A stretch of 64,000 nucleotides of DNA. Source: an uncultured Lachnoclostridium sp. (lineage in GTDB: Bacteria > Bacillota > Clostridia > Lachnospirales > Lachnospiraceae). Position 1 is the first letter of the stretch. Each line of letters starts with the position of its first letter. The notes beneath the pieces are model-generated. The model searched no databases and was not told where the DNA came from. It saw nothing but the letters and a program-made list of their open reading frames with translations. Position numbers and translations under genes: made by a program. Below are positions 34,348 through 43,561 of the stretch, piece after piece. The DNA lies in the NCBI GenBank assembly GCA_946499505.1, contig CAMMSL010000008.1:34453-98452 (forward strand), read 5' to 3'.

Positions 34348-35737
34348 AAAAGAAATACAGTTAAGCAGCGGCAGAAGGACAATGATTTTTCTCTGTCTGG
34401 TCGTATCAGGAATCGCGTCATCAATCTTATCCACAGCGATGACAACGGCCCTGCCCAATGTAGTGGAATATTTTGGGATCAGTACGTCGATCGGACAGTG
34501 GATCACCAGCGGGTACTCTCTGGCAATGGGAATGATCATGCCATTGACTGCATTTCTCATTACCAGGTTTCCTACGAAAAAGCTGTATCTGACAGGGATT
34601 GCCGCCTTTATCATCGGACTCCTGATCAGTATCTTTGCCGGAAATTTCGGGCTGATGATGGTCGGAAGAGTGATACAGGCGTGCGGCAACGGCATCCTGA
34701 TGACAGCGGCGCAGGTCATCATCCTGACGGTTTATCCTGTCGAGAAGAAAGGAACGATGATGGGAACCTACGGACTTGCCACAACGGCGGCTCCGGTAAT
34801 CGCCCCCACAATTGCCGGGCTGATGATCGATGCGTTCGGATGGAAATCAATCTTCTGGGTGGCGCTTGTTATCATGGCGGTATCCTTTGTTATATCGAGC
34901 ATCGTCTTTGACGACGTACTTGAACTTCAGGACAAGAAGTTCGACGTGATCTCCTTTGTGGAGAGTATCGTGGCTTTCGGAGGCATTACTCTCGGTATCG
35001 GAAATATCAGCAGTTTCGGCCTGATCAGTATCGAAGGCGGTCTTCCCCTTGTAGTCGGTGCGATTGTATGTGTATTCTTTATGGTCCGTCAGTGCACCCT
35101 TGAGAAACCGTTCCTCGATGTCAGGATTCTGGCCAACTGGAAATATGCGGTCAGCGTGATCGCCAGCATGGTGCTCTATCTGGTTATGATGGGCTCCTCT
35201 GTGATGATGCCGCTGTATGTTCAGAGTGTTATGGGATATTCGGCCGTTGTCTCAGGTCTTGTCACACTGCCGGGTTCTCTTGCGACTGCCATCGTCAGCC
35301 CGTTTGCGGGAAATCTGTATGACCGGATGGGAATCAAAAAGATTTTCGTGACAGGATCGGCAGCTCTGGTCATCAGTAATATCGGAATGTATTTTCTTAC
35401 CATGAGCACGCCGCTGTGGGTTGCGGCAGCCTTTAATGTAATCCGTAACATCGCCATCGGCAGCCTTATGATGCCGCTCCTGACATGGGGCACGAGCAAT
35501 GTACATCCGACGAAAGTTGCGGACGCTTCATCGCTCCTCACCTCGCTGCGTACTATTGCCGGTTCGATCGGTTCGGCTGTGTTTGTCGGTATCATGACAG
35601 TAGTGACCACGGCTTCGGCAGAAGTGTACGGCGACAATGCAATGATGCACGGCATGAACGTATCATTTCTCTGGATGACAGCAGGGGCAGTGGTACTGTT
35701 CCTGATATCCATATTTGCAGTCCAGGAGAAAAAATAA
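34337..35737 (+). CDS. MFS drug exporter, DHA2 (14-helix) type
   Basis: A 466-residue proton-driven exporter of the EmrB/QacA type. Fourteen hydrophobic segments can be counted; motif-C-like ATTAAPVIAPTIAGLMIDAFGW in helix 5 marks drug/proton antiporters, and TALPNVVEYFG in helix 1 is typical of DHA2. It is coupled to the MarR gene by an 11-base overlap and ended by a strong terminator. Substrate not predictable. Confidence 0.9.
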   Translation: MENKKEIQLSSGRRTMIFLCLVVSGIASSILSTAMTTALPNVVEYFGISTSIGQWITSGYSLAMGMIMPLTAFLITRFPTKKLYLTGIAAFIIGLLISIFAGNFGLMMVGRVIQACGNGILMTAAQVIILTVYPVEKKGTMMGTYGLATTAAPVIAPTIAGLMIDAFGWKSIFWVALVIMAVSFVISSIVFDDVLELQDKKFDVISFVESIVAFGGITLGIGNISSFGLISIEGGLPLVVGAIVCVFFMVRQCTLEKPFLDVRILANWKYAVSVIASMVLYLVMMGSSVMMPLYVQSVMGYSAVVSGLVTLPGSLATAIVSPFAGNLYDRMGIKKIFVTGSAALVISNIGMYFLTMSTPLWVAAAFNVIRNIAIGSLMMPLLTWGTSNVHPTKVADASSLLTSLRTIAGSIGSAVFVGIMTVVTTASAEVYGDNAMMHGMNVSFLWMTAGAVVLFLISIFAVQEKK

Positions 35738-35779
35738 GACGGAAACAGAAAAATACAGAAAAACAATAGAATAATTGAG

Positions 35780-35812
35780 AAAACACCGCGGCGGGAGCGT
35801 TGCGGTGTTTTT
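35780..35812 (+). terminator. Terminator after marR-MFS
   Basis: AAAACACCGC (35780-35789) pairs with GCGGTGTTTT (35802-35811). Confidence 0.9.
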
Positions 35813-35850
35813 CATGCTTTACAGGCATATAACGGCATGAAATCTAAGTA

Positions 35851-35880
35851 TTGGATATACAGGAACAGAAGAACTATACT
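35851..35880 (+). promoter_or_regulatory. Promoter of the first MATE gene
   Basis: TTGGAT (35851-35856), 18 bases, TATACT (35875-35880). Confidence 0.6.
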
Positions 35881-35916
35881 TGAACCGTAAGAAATGATAT
35901 GTGGCGGTGAAATTTC

Positions 35917-37359
35917 ATGAAACAACTGATCCGCCGGCTTGCGGAGCCGGCCGTATCCATACCGGATGAGAGAAAGCTCTTTTCTGATCATGCGCTGAAA
36001 CTTCTGATCCTGCCGCTCTTTCTGGAGCAGCTTCTGGAAGTACTGGTGGGTGTATCCGATACATTTATGGTCAGCTATGCGGGAGAAGCCGCGGTATCGG
36101 GTGTCTCTCTTGTCAATATGTTCAATACAGTATTTATCTTCCTGTTCGCGGCATTGGCCGCAGGGGGCGCCGTGGTGGTAAGCCAGTACATTGGCAGCAG
36201 GGACGAGAAGAACGGAAATCTGTCGGCAGGACAGCTTGTGATGATCGCCTCAGTTTTCTCCGTGACCGTGATGATCTTCTCTCTTGTACTGAACCGTCAG
36301 CTTTTAAGGCTTCTGTTCGGAGAGGTGGATCAGGATGTAATGGAAGCCTGCGTGACCTATCTGAGGATATCCGCGTACTCTTATCCGGCAATCGCTGTCT
36401 ATAATGCCGGCGCCGCCATATACCGGAGTATGGGAAAGACCAACGTGACCATGAATATTTCCCTTGCAGCGAACGGGATCAATATAGCGGGAAATGCGAT
36501 CGGCGTATTTGTTTTCCATGCGGGTGTGGCGGGAGTTGCTTATCCGTCGCTGATTGCCAGGACATTTTCCGCGGTGGTCATTCTGGTACTCTGCTTCCGA
36601 AAGGAGAAGCATGAGAATCAGAAATGCAGGAAACAGAGAGCGGAATCCCTTTCCGACTCTGTCCGTGTCCGTCTTAAATGGAAAAATATTTTCCACTGGG
36701 AAGGCAGCATGGTAAAGCGAATCCTTGGGATTGCAGTGCCAAATGGAATTGAGAACGGGCTGTTCCAGCTCACGAAAGTAGCACTCAGCAGTATCACTGC
36801 TCTTTTCGGAACCGTGCAGATCGCGGCCAACGGTGTGGCACAGAGTTTCTGGTCTGTGGCGGCTCTGATGGGAACCGCTCTGGGGCTTGCCTTTGTCACG
36901 GTGATCGGACAGTGCATGGGAGCGGGCGATACTGAAGCGGCAGAGTATTATATGCGCAAGCTCCTTCGGATCACATTTCTTGCATCCATTCTGTGGAACG
37001 GAGTGGTCCTGCTGGCGGCGCCTTTGGTTCTCCGGGGCTATGCGGTTTCCGATGAGGCGGCGCGGCTGGTCGTGATACTGGTCATCATACACAACATTTT
37101 TAATGCTTTGTTCTATCCGCTCTCGGGCGCCCTCTCAAACGGCCTGCGGGCGGCAGGGGATGTGAAATACACCATGTATGTAAGCATCTTTTCCACGATC
37201 GGGTGCAGAGTTGTATTTTCAATCCTGTTCGGCGTCTGTCTGGATCTGGGCGTGATCGGTATCGCGTTTGCCATGTGTCTGGACTGGATGATCCGGGCTG
37301 CATTTTTCTGGATCCGTTTCCGAAGAGGAAAATGGAAAGAGTTCCGGGTGATCGGATAA
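35917..37359 (+). CDS. MATE-family efflux transporter
   Basis: A 480-residue transporter with the twelve-helix MATE plan in two similar halves: LPLFLEQLLEVLVGVSDTFMVSY opens the N-half and VKRILGIAVPNGIENGLFQL the C-half, separated by a basic cytoplasmic loop (about residues 228-262). MATE proteins expel cationic drugs or metabolites against Na+ or H+. Its ribosome site (GGCGGTGAAA) is weak. The alcohol dehydrogenase gene starts 36 bases later and may share the transcript. Confidence 0.9.
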   Translation: MKQLIRRLAEPAVSIPDERKLFSDHALKLLILPLFLEQLLEVLVGVSDTFMVSYAGEAAVSGVSLVNMFNTVFIFLFAALAAGGAVVVSQYIGSRDEKNGNLSAGQLVMIASVFSVTVMIFSLVLNRQLLRLLFGEVDQDVMEACVTYLRISAYSYPAIAVYNAGAAIYRSMGKTNVTMNISLAANGINIAGNAIGVFVFHAGVAGVAYPSLIARTFSAVVILVLCFRKEKHENQKCRKQRAESLSDSVRVRLKWKNIFHWEGSMVKRILGIAVPNGIENGLFQLTKVALSSITALFGTVQIAANGVAQSFWSVAALMGTALGLAFVTVIGQCMGAGDTEAAEYYMRKLLRITFLASILWNGVVLLAAPLVLRGYAVSDEAARLVVILVIIHNIFNALFYPLSGALSNGLRAAGDVKYTMYVSIFSTIGCRVVFSILFGVCLDLGVIGIAFAMCLDWMIRAAFFWIRFRRGKWKEFRVIG

Positions 37360-37394
37360 AAAAGATAAAAATTTATTACAGGAGGCAGAAGACA

Positions 37395-38564
37395 ATGTAT
37401 AACTTTTTTAACCCTACGAGAGTACTTTTCGGCGCAGGACAGCTCAACCATCTTCATGAGCAGGCGATGCCGGGAAAGAAAGCAATGGTAGTTATTTCAA
37501 ATGGTAAATCAACAAGAGAAAACGGAGCTCTGGACCGCACCATGAACGAGCTGCATCAGGCAGGAGTGGAGACGGTATTGTTTGATAAAGTCGGAGCGAA
37601 TCCGCTGAAATCTGTAGTAGAGGAGGGCGGAAGATTCGCCCGTGACAACGGCTGAGACTTTGTTGTGGCGCTGGGCGGAGGCTCCGTCATGGACGCGGCG
37701 AAGATTATGGCAATGTATGCGCTCCAGCCGGGAGATCTGTGGGACTATGTGACGGGAGCAACAGGTAAGATGAAGCCCCTTGTAAACCCGACTCTTCCGA
37801 TCATTGCGATCACCACGACAGCCGGAACAGGTTCTGAGGTTGACCAGTGGGGGGTGGTGACGAATCCAGAGACAAATGAGAAGATCGGCTGCGGCGGTAT
37901 GGACAGTCTTTTCCCTGTGATCGCAGTGGTAGATCCGGAGCTGATGGCGACAGTTCCGCCGAAGTTTACGGCATATCAGGGGTTTGACGCTCTGTTCCAC
38001 TCCACAGAAGGATACATGTCCGGCGTGACAAGCCTGATGGGCGATATGGTACAGCTGGCGGCAATCGAGAATATCGGGAAATACCTTGCCCGTGCGGTAA
38101 AAGACGGCAGTGATATGGAAGCCCGGGAGCATGTTGCATTTGCGAACACGATGTCAGGGTATTCTATGGTAGTCGGATCCTGTACAAGCGAGCACGCGAT
38201 GGAACACGCCATGAGCGCATATCATCAGGAGCTGCCTCACGGCGCAGGACTTATCATGATCTCGAAAGAGTACTATACACATTTTGTAAACAAGCACTGC
38301 TGTGACGAGCGGTTTATCCGCATGGCGCAGGCTCTGGGCAAGACTGACGCAAAAGACCCGATGGACTTTGTGACAGCACTTGCAGAGCTTCAGGAAGCGT
38401 GCGGCGTGGCTGATCTGAAGATGTCCGATTACGGCATTCAGAAAGAGGAGTGTATGACGCTGGCGAAGAACGCACGCGCTACAATGGGAGGACTGTTCAT
38501 GTCGGATCCGGTACAGATGACAGACGAAGAATGTGCCGCAATCTATGAGAAGTCTTACCGCTGA
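37395..38564 (+). pseudogene. Iron-containing alcohol dehydrogenase interrupted by in-frame TGA
   Basis: The 390-codon frame (MYNFFNPTRVLFGAGQL to KSYR) has the full length and content of butanol/alcohol dehydrogenases: the NAD(P)-binding LGGGSVMDAAK, and metal ligands in QGFDALFHSTEG and SEHAMEHAMSAYHQELPHG. A single TGA at 37653-37655 stands between ARDNG and DFVVALGGGS, where relatives usually have Cys (NGCDF), one base from TGC or TGT. No ribosome site precedes the codons after it. Either the gene is freshly inactivated, the TGA is read through, or it is a sequencing error. The start follows AGGAGGCAG. Confidence 0.8.
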
Positions 38565-38613
38565 TAAAATTTGCAAATTTAATATACGGAATCAAATTTA
38601 GTTGATGTAACGT

Positions 38614-38662
38614 TTAAGCAGACAGGAGTCATTTCTTTCGAAGAGGAGGAAAGGCTCCTGTT
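38614..38662 (+). terminator. Probable terminator after the alcohol dehydrogenase
   Basis: ACAGGAG and CTCCTGT pair, with TTTC/GAAA nested, followed by TTTCC. Confidence 0.5.
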
Positions 38663-38668
38663 TCCGGT

Positions 38669-38696
38669 TTGCTTGTTATAAAATATGTAGTAAAAT
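38669..38696 (+). promoter_or_regulatory. Promoter of the LysR-type gene
   Basis: TTGCTT (38669-38674), 16 bases, TAAAAT (38691-38696). Confidence 0.45.
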
Positions 38697-38760
38697 AAAA
38701 GTGTTGTGTAATCAGGTGTAAGATCTGAAATCTGTCCGGCGTTAATGAGGAGGTCAAACG

Positions 38761-39651
38761 ATGGAGATAAGAGTACTGAGATATTTTCTGGCTGTGGCAA
38801 GAGAGGAGAGCATCACACGGGCGGCGGAAGTGCTGCATATCACGCAGCCCACACTGAGCCGGCAGCTATCCCAGCTGGAGGAACAGATGGGGGTGAAGCT
38901 GCTCGTACGCGGGACAAGAAAAGTAACGCTTACAAACGAAGGACTTCTGCTCCGGCGCAGGGCAGAAGAGATACTGGAACTGGTCGATAAGACAGAGAGG
39001 GAACTGACCGAGCAGGAGGAGCAGGTGGAAGGCGTTGTCGCCATCGGCTGCGGAGACCTGCGAGCTGTGCAGAGACTTCCGGAGCTGATCCGCTCATTCC
39101 ACGAAAAATATCCTCTTGTGACGTTTGATCTGTATACGGCAACGGCAGATCTGGTGACCGAACGGATGGATCGGGGGCTGACGGATATCGGACTTCTGCT
39201 GGAGCCGGTGGATCTGGAGAAATATGATTTTATCCGTCTGGCGGGACTGGAGCGATGTGTGGTCACCATGCATCCGGATGCTCCCCTTGCGGCAAAAGAG
39301 TATATCACGCCGGAAGATCTGGTCGGAGTACCTCTGATCATGCCGAGGAGGGCGAATATACAAAGCGAGATAGCCAATTGGTTCGGAGAGTATTATGACA
39401 AGATACAGGTGCTGTTTACAAGCAATCTGCCTTCCAGCAGCGCGGTCATGTCAAATCAGCAGCTGGCATATTCCATTAACACGTGCGGTTCCGTTGATTT
39501 CTGGGATCAGTCTAAGCTGACATACCGCCCGTTAAAACCCGAGCTTACAGGAACGTGCGCACTAGCGTGGAAACGGCAGCAGCCGTTTGGGATCGCGGCG
39601 GAGAAGTTTATCAAATATGCCAGAAAAGCGCTGGAGATGGATAAATATTAA
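38761..39651 (+). CDS. LysR-family transcriptional regulator
   Basis: A 296-residue LysR protein. The helix-turn-helix is MEIRVLRYFLAVAREESITR followed by AAEVLHITQPTLSRQLSQLE; the remainder is the periplasmic-binding-like effector domain (EGVVAIGCGDLRAVQRLPEL, DLVTERMDRGLTDIGLLLEP). Start follows GAGGAGG. LysR genes usually regulate a divergent neighbour, but both neighbours here are on the same strand; the alcohol dehydrogenase before it is the best guess for a target. Confidence 0.9.
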   Translation: MEIRVLRYFLAVAREESITRAAEVLHITQPTLSRQLSQLEEQMGVKLLVRGTRKVTLTNEGLLLRRRAEEILELVDKTERELTEQEEQVEGVVAIGCGDLRAVQRLPELIRSFHEKYPLVTFDLYTATADLVTERMDRGLTDIGLLLEPVDLEKYDFIRLAGLERCVVTMHPDAPLAAKEYITPEDLVGVPLIMPRRANIQSEIANWFGEYYDKIQVLFTSNLPSSSAVMSNQQLAYSINTCGSVDFWDQSKLTYRPLKPELTGTCALAWKRQQPFGIAAEKFIKYARKALEMDKY

Positions 39652-39693
39652 ACATAGTTAGGAAAAGTGTTTATTTAGTGTGGAGGTATAGTT

Positions 39694-39990
39694 ATGCCCT
39701 TTACAAAGGTTAATGTTGGTAAGACTATAGAGAAGAAAAAGCGAGAGAATCCGGAGTTTAAAAAAGTATGGGATGACAGCAGAGAGGAGTATCGTTTAAT
39801 AGAAGAGATGACAGTGCTGCGGAAAGCAGAGAGAATAACTCAGAGTGATCTGGCAGAAATGACAGGGAGTAGACAGCAGGTAATTTCGCGGATTGAGAAG
39901 AAAGAAAGCAGTCCGTCTTTGAGATGTTTTTGCAATATCTTAAATGCGCTGGGGTATGAATTGAAAATTGTAAAGCGAAAAAATATATGA
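39694..39990 (+). CDS. HigA-like XRE protein, apparently orphan
   Basis: A 98-residue protein with a C-terminal XRE helix-turn-helix (ITQSDLAEMTGSRQQVISRI, EKKESSPSLRCFCNILNALG). The N-terminal EFKKVWDDSREEYRLIEEM segment is the style of HigA/RelB-like antitoxins paired with RelE toxins. No toxin gene is adjacent: the upstream gene is LysR and the downstream one MATE. It may be a solitary regulator, perhaps of the MATE gene whose promoter lies 14 bases downstream. Good ribosome site (GGAGG). Confidence 0.8.
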   Translation: MPFTKVNVGKTIEKKKRENPEFKKVWDDSREEYRLIEEMTVLRKAERITQSDLAEMTGSRQQVISRIEKKESSPSLRCFCNILNALGYELKIVKRKNI

Positions 39991-40004
39991 ATGAAAGTCT
40001 GGAT

Positions 40005-40033
40005 TTGACACAGAGAAAATCCTATGTTAGACT
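40005..40033 (+). promoter_or_regulatory. Promoter of the second MATE gene
   Basis: TTGACA (40005-40010), 17 bases, TAGACT (40028-40033). The transcript would have a leader of about 140 bases. Confidence 0.65.
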
Positions 40034-40072
40034 ACACCTTGCTCGGAGGGAAATCATTCAGCGGAAATGATG

Positions 40073-40122
40073 AACCGGATAAGAGATAAGTTGAAACACT
40101 TATTCCTTATCCGGTTTTTTAA
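40073..40122 (+). terminator. Terminator hairpin in the MATE leader (possible attenuator)
   Basis: AACCGGATAAG (40073-40083) pairs with CTTATCCGGTT (40106-40116), followed by TTTTAA. It lies between the promoter at 40005 and the start codon at 40178, so the gene is expressed only if this hairpin is bypassed. A competing small hairpin ATCATT/AATGAT precedes it. Confidence 0.75.
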
Positions 40123-40177
40123 TAGGGAACTTCATTTCTTATTAAATAAAACAAAGATCATTACAGGAGGATGGAAA

Positions 40178-41521
40178 ATGGATTTTCTTAGCGGGAGGAT
40201 CAAAACAATCTATTTTAAATATCTGACGGCAGCATTCGGAAGTGCACTGATCACTTCCATCTATTCTATTGTGGATATGGCGATGGTGGGGCAGTATCAC
40301 GGGCCGGAGGGATCTGCGGCGCTGGCAGTTGTGGCTCCGGTATGGAACATTATCTATAGTTTAGGGCTCCTGATGGGGATCGGCGGGGCGGTTCTGTTCA
40401 GTACGATAAGAGGAAAGGGTGACGGGAATATTAAGAAGTCCAATGAATACTTTACGGTGTCTGTGATCGGCTCTGTCATTCTTGCCGCGATCATCTGGAT
40501 CATCATTATCTTATTTGACAGGAAACTGTTGACTATATTCGGCGCGCAGGGGAATACGCTCACTCTGGCAAGAGAGTATGTGCTTCCGATCAAATTTGCG
40601 ATCCCGTTTTTCCTGTTCAACCAGATGCTTGCGGCGTACTTAAGAAATGACAGGAATCCGGCGCTGGCGACAGGAGCAGTGCTTGCCGGCGGTATTTTTA
40701 ATATTTTCGGAGACTACTTCTTTGTGTTTACATGTGATATGGGCGCCTTTGGGGCAGGGCTTGCGACTGCAATCGGCTCCACGATCAGTTTCCTTGTCAT
40801 GCTGTTCCATTTTTTCACGAAGAAAAATACACTCCGTCTTGTAAAACCGGAAGGCATGCTGCAAAAATTAAGGAAGATTATGACGACGGGATTTTCTACG
40901 TTTTTTATTGATGTGGCGATGGGAATACTGACTATTTTATTCAACCGTCAGATTATGGTATATCTCGGCACGAATGCATTATCGGTCTATGGAGTCATTG
41001 TCAATATCAGCACTTTTGTACAGTGCTGCGCTTACAGTGCAGGGCAGGCATCCCAGCCGGTCATCTCCACAAACTTCGGCGCCGGGCAGGGGAAGCGGAT
41101 ACGTGAGACACTGAAATACGCACTGGGTACTGTGGCAGTATTCAGTATCTTCTGGACAGCGCTGAGCATACTTATTCCGAATGTATTTATCAGGCTGTTT
41201 ATGTCGCCTACAGCTGAAGTCCTTGAGATTGCGCCGGCAATCTTCCGGTGCTATGGACTCTCTTTCCTGCTCCTGCCGCTTAATATCTTCTCGACGTATT
41301 ATTTTCAGGCGCTGATAAAGCCGAAGACAGCATTTATCGCCTCGGTGGCGAGAGGGCTGGTGATCAGCGGTATTCTGATCTATCTGCTTCCGGCGGTATT
41401 CAGCGGAAATGCGGTCTGGTTTGCAATGCCGGTCACGGAGCTCCTTGTATCGGTCTATGTCGTCCATGAGATGATAAAATATACAAAACAACTCAGTACG
41501 GAAAGAATGATCAAAAAATAG
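40178..41521 (+). CDS. MATE-family efflux transporter with attenuator-like leader
   Basis: A 447-residue transporter starting MDFLSGRIKTIYFKYLTAAF behind AGGAGG; a longer in-frame extension to 40067 runs through the terminator hairpin and is not likely to be the main start, though it might be a leader peptide. Twelve hydrophobic segments in two halves, with SIYSIVDMAMVGQYHGPEGSAAL in the first, are typical of the MepA/NorM branch. A GNAT acetyltransferase gene begins 14 bases downstream. Confidence 0.9.
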   Translation: MDFLSGRIKTIYFKYLTAAFGSALITSIYSIVDMAMVGQYHGPEGSAALAVVAPVWNIIYSLGLLMGIGGAVLFSTIRGKGDGNIKKSNEYFTVSVIGSVILAAIIWIIIILFDRKLLTIFGAQGNTLTLAREYVLPIKFAIPFFLFNQMLAAYLRNDRNPALATGAVLAGGIFNIFGDYFFVFTCDMGAFGAGLATAIGSTISFLVMLFHFFTKKNTLRLVKPEGMLQKLRKIMTTGFSTFFIDVAMGILTILFNRQIMVYLGTNALSVYGVIVNISTFVQCCAYSAGQASQPVISTNFGAGQGKRIRETLKYALGTVAVFSIFWTALSILIPNVFIRLFMSPTAEVLEIAPAIFRCYGLSFLLLPLNIFSTYYFQALIKPKTAFIASVARGLVISGILIYLLPAVFSGNAVWFAMPVTELLVSVYVVHEMIKYTKQLSTERMIKK

Positions 41522-41535
41522 GAGGGAAGACTTAT

Positions 41536-42018
41536 ATGAGAATAAGGAATGCTTTATTGGAAGATCTTGATAATATTACTTTACTGGAAGCAGCCTGCTT
41601 TCCGGCGGCAGAGGCGGGCAGCCGGGAGGATTTTGAAAAACGCCTGAAGGTATTTCCCAAGCACTTCTGGGTAATAGAAGAGGACGGCAGGATCGCCAGC
41701 ATGGTAAATGGCATGACGATAAATGAAAGAGACTTGAAAGATATTATGTTTGAGGACGCTTCTCTTCACAATGAAGCGGGAGACTGGCAGATGATCTTCG
41801 GCGTTGCAACACATCCGGATTATCAGGGAAGAGGATATATGGATTGCCTGATGCGTAACGTGATCGAAGATACCCGGAAGCAGAACAGAAAGGGGCTTGT
41901 CCTGACATGCAAGGACAGGCTGATACCGTTTTATGAGCGGTTTGGATTTGTCAGTGAAGGGCGGTCTGAATCTACACATGGCGGGGCGGTGTGGTATCAG
42001 ATGAGGCTGGAATTCTGA
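41536..42018 (+). CDS. GNAT-family N-acetyltransferase
   Basis: A 160-residue acetyltransferase. The acetyl-CoA-binding motif reads VATHPDYQGRGYMDCLMRNV, and the C-terminal FYERFGFVSEGRS is the usual end of the fold. Substrate unknown; it is probably co-transcribed with the MATE exporter, which would suit detoxification of the same compound. It ends five bases from the convergent next gene. Confidence 0.88.
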   Translation: MRIRNALLEDLDNITLLEAACFPAAEAGSREDFEKRLKVFPKHFWVIEEDGRIASMVNGMTINERDLKDIMFEDASLHNEAGDWQMIFGVATHPDYQGRGYMDCLMRNVIEDTRKQNRKGLVLTCKDRLIPFYERFGFVSEGRSESTHGGAVWYQMRLEF

Positions 42019-42023
42019 ATGTA

Positions 42024-43373
42024 TTATGACGACTGCTTTCTGCTTTTCAACAGATAATATCCGATAAATGCAAGTGCAGTGATCACCCAGGTCACGGGAT
42101 AGCTGAAAATGATCGCGTGGATCGTCGGTGAGATCTTCAGCACGCCTGCCAGCCAGATGATGCGCAGAACACAGACGCCGAGAAGTGTGATGACTACGGG
42201 GACGATCACATTTCCGCGGCCCCTCAGAGAGCCGCCGAGTATTTCAATAAATACATAGACGATATACCATGGCGTGATAAAAAGAAGCATATCAGCGCCA
42301 ATCTGAACGACAGCGTCATCTGTAGTAAAGAGCCGGAACAGGATGGTCCTCGCACCGATCAGTACGGCAACCAGGACAAAGGATACGACCAGATCCATGC
42401 AGAGGCAGACACGGGTGCTCCTGCGCACGCGGTCCATTTTGCCTGCGCCGTAGTTCTGTCCCACAAATGTAGTGATGGAGATGCCGAACGCGGTGCTGAC
42501 CATCCAGAAAATGGCATCCAGCTTGCCGTATGCGGACCATGCGGCAGTGGTATCCGTGCCAAATGTATTGATAGCGGCCTGAATAGCGATATTTGTAATT
42601 GCAAACAGAATGGATTCAAAGCCGGTGGGCAGCCCCAGTTTCAGCTGCATTTTCAGGAGCGTGCCATGGAAACGGATCTTTCGCAGAGAAAGACGGAGCA
42701 GTCCTCCAGAGCGCATCAGCTTGAGCGTGACAAGAACAGCGCTGACTGCCTGGGCGATCAGAGTAGCAATGGCGGCTCCTGCGACTCCCATGTGGAAAAG
42801 GAGTACAAAAACTGTATCCAGAACTATATTGATCACACAGCAGATGATCAGGATATACAGAGGGCTTTTGGAATCTCCGGCTGCGCGAAGGATGGCGGAT
42901 CCCATGTTATAGACGAGTACAAAAAGTATGCCTGCGAAATAGATTCTCAGGTAAATCAGGGAACCATCCATGATCTGAGCCGGTGTATTCATGAGCCGGA
43001 GCATGAACGGTGCTGCCAGTATCCCGATAAATGTAAGTGCGATCCCGCCGGCTGCAGCGATAGCATATGCATTGTGGAGACCTGCGTTTGCGGTCTCTTC
43101 TTTTTTTGCGCCTGTGAACTGGGCGATAGTTACCGCCGCACCCGAAGAAAGACCGGTAAAGAAGCCGACCACAAGAGAGACGATCTGCGCGGAAGAACCG
43201 CCTACGCTGGCAAGTGCTTCTTTACCCACAAACTGTCCCACGATCACACTGTCTATCGTATTATAAAGCTGCTGGAAGAAAGTGCCCAGCAGGATAGGAA
43301 AGAAGAACAGCAGAAGCTGCTTCCAGATGACTCCTTCTGTAATTTCATTTCTTGTCTGACGTACTGTTTCCAT
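42024..43373 (-). CDS. MATE-family efflux transporter
   Basis: A 449-residue MATE protein, the third in this window, on the minus strand. It starts METVRQTRNEITEGVIWKQL, with FFPILLGTFFQQLYNTIDSVIVGQF as the first helix and CCVINIVLDTVFVLLFHMGV mid-protein. It belongs to a different branch from the one at 40178, so it is not a recent duplicate. Its start faces the SOS-controlled polymerase promoter across 188 bases. Confidence 0.9.
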   Translation of the reverse strand: METVRQTRNEITEGVIWKQLLLFFFPILLGTFFQQLYNTIDSVIVGQFVGKEALASVGGSSAQIVSLVVGFFTGLSSGAAVTIAQFTGAKKEETANAGLHNAYAIAAAGGIALTFIGILAAPFMLRLMNTPAQIMDGSLIYLRIYFAGILFVLVYNMGSAILRAAGDSKSPLYILIICCVINIVLDTVFVLLFHMGVAGAAIATLIAQAVSAVLVTLKLMRSGGLLRLSLRKIRFHGTLLKMQLKLGLPTGFESILFAITNIAIQAAINTFGTDTTAAWSAYGKLDAIFWMVSTAFGISITTFVGQNYGAGKMDRVRRSTRVCLCMDLVVSFVLVAVLIGARTILFRLFTTDDAVVQIGADMLLFITPWYIVYVFIEILGGSLRGRGNVIVPVVITLLGVCVLRIIWLAGVLKISPTIHAIIFSYPVTWVITALAFIGYYLLKSRKQSS

Positions 43374-43493
43374 AAAATACCTCTCTTTAAGTTACAATTC
43401 TGTGATTTTTTTCTGACAGAATTGATCAGCATATGTATTATAATCTCAGTCCACGGAAAGAGCAACATCATATAACATAAAAAGAACACTTGT

Positions 43494-43528
43494 TCGAAAC
43501 AAAAAATTGTGTTATTCTTTCTATAACG
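43494..43528 (+). promoter_or_regulatory. SOS (LexA) box and promoter of the umuC-like operon
   Basis: GAAC-ACTT-GTTC (43494-43505) matches the Gram-positive LexA/DinR consensus GAAC-N4-GTTC, here with G after it. It overlaps the -35 TTGTTC (43500-43505), which is 17 bases from a -10 TATTCT (43523-43528). LexA binding would block the promoter directly. Confidence 0.8.
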
Positions 43529-43561
43529 TAGAGATTTAAATCATATAGGGAGGCGGAATGA

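Noticed and set aside
37653-37720. Selenocysteine SECIS hairpin after the TGA
   Set aside because: Several small pairings are possible (such as CGGAG/CTCCG) but the loops are too small or wrongly spaced; I cannot support a SECIS element.
42666-43475. Open frame of 269 codons on the plus strand opposite the MATE gene
   Set aside because: Antisense shadow of a twelve-helix transporter; its composition (Cys, His, Asp, Lys rich) is what the complement of hydrophobic codons gives.
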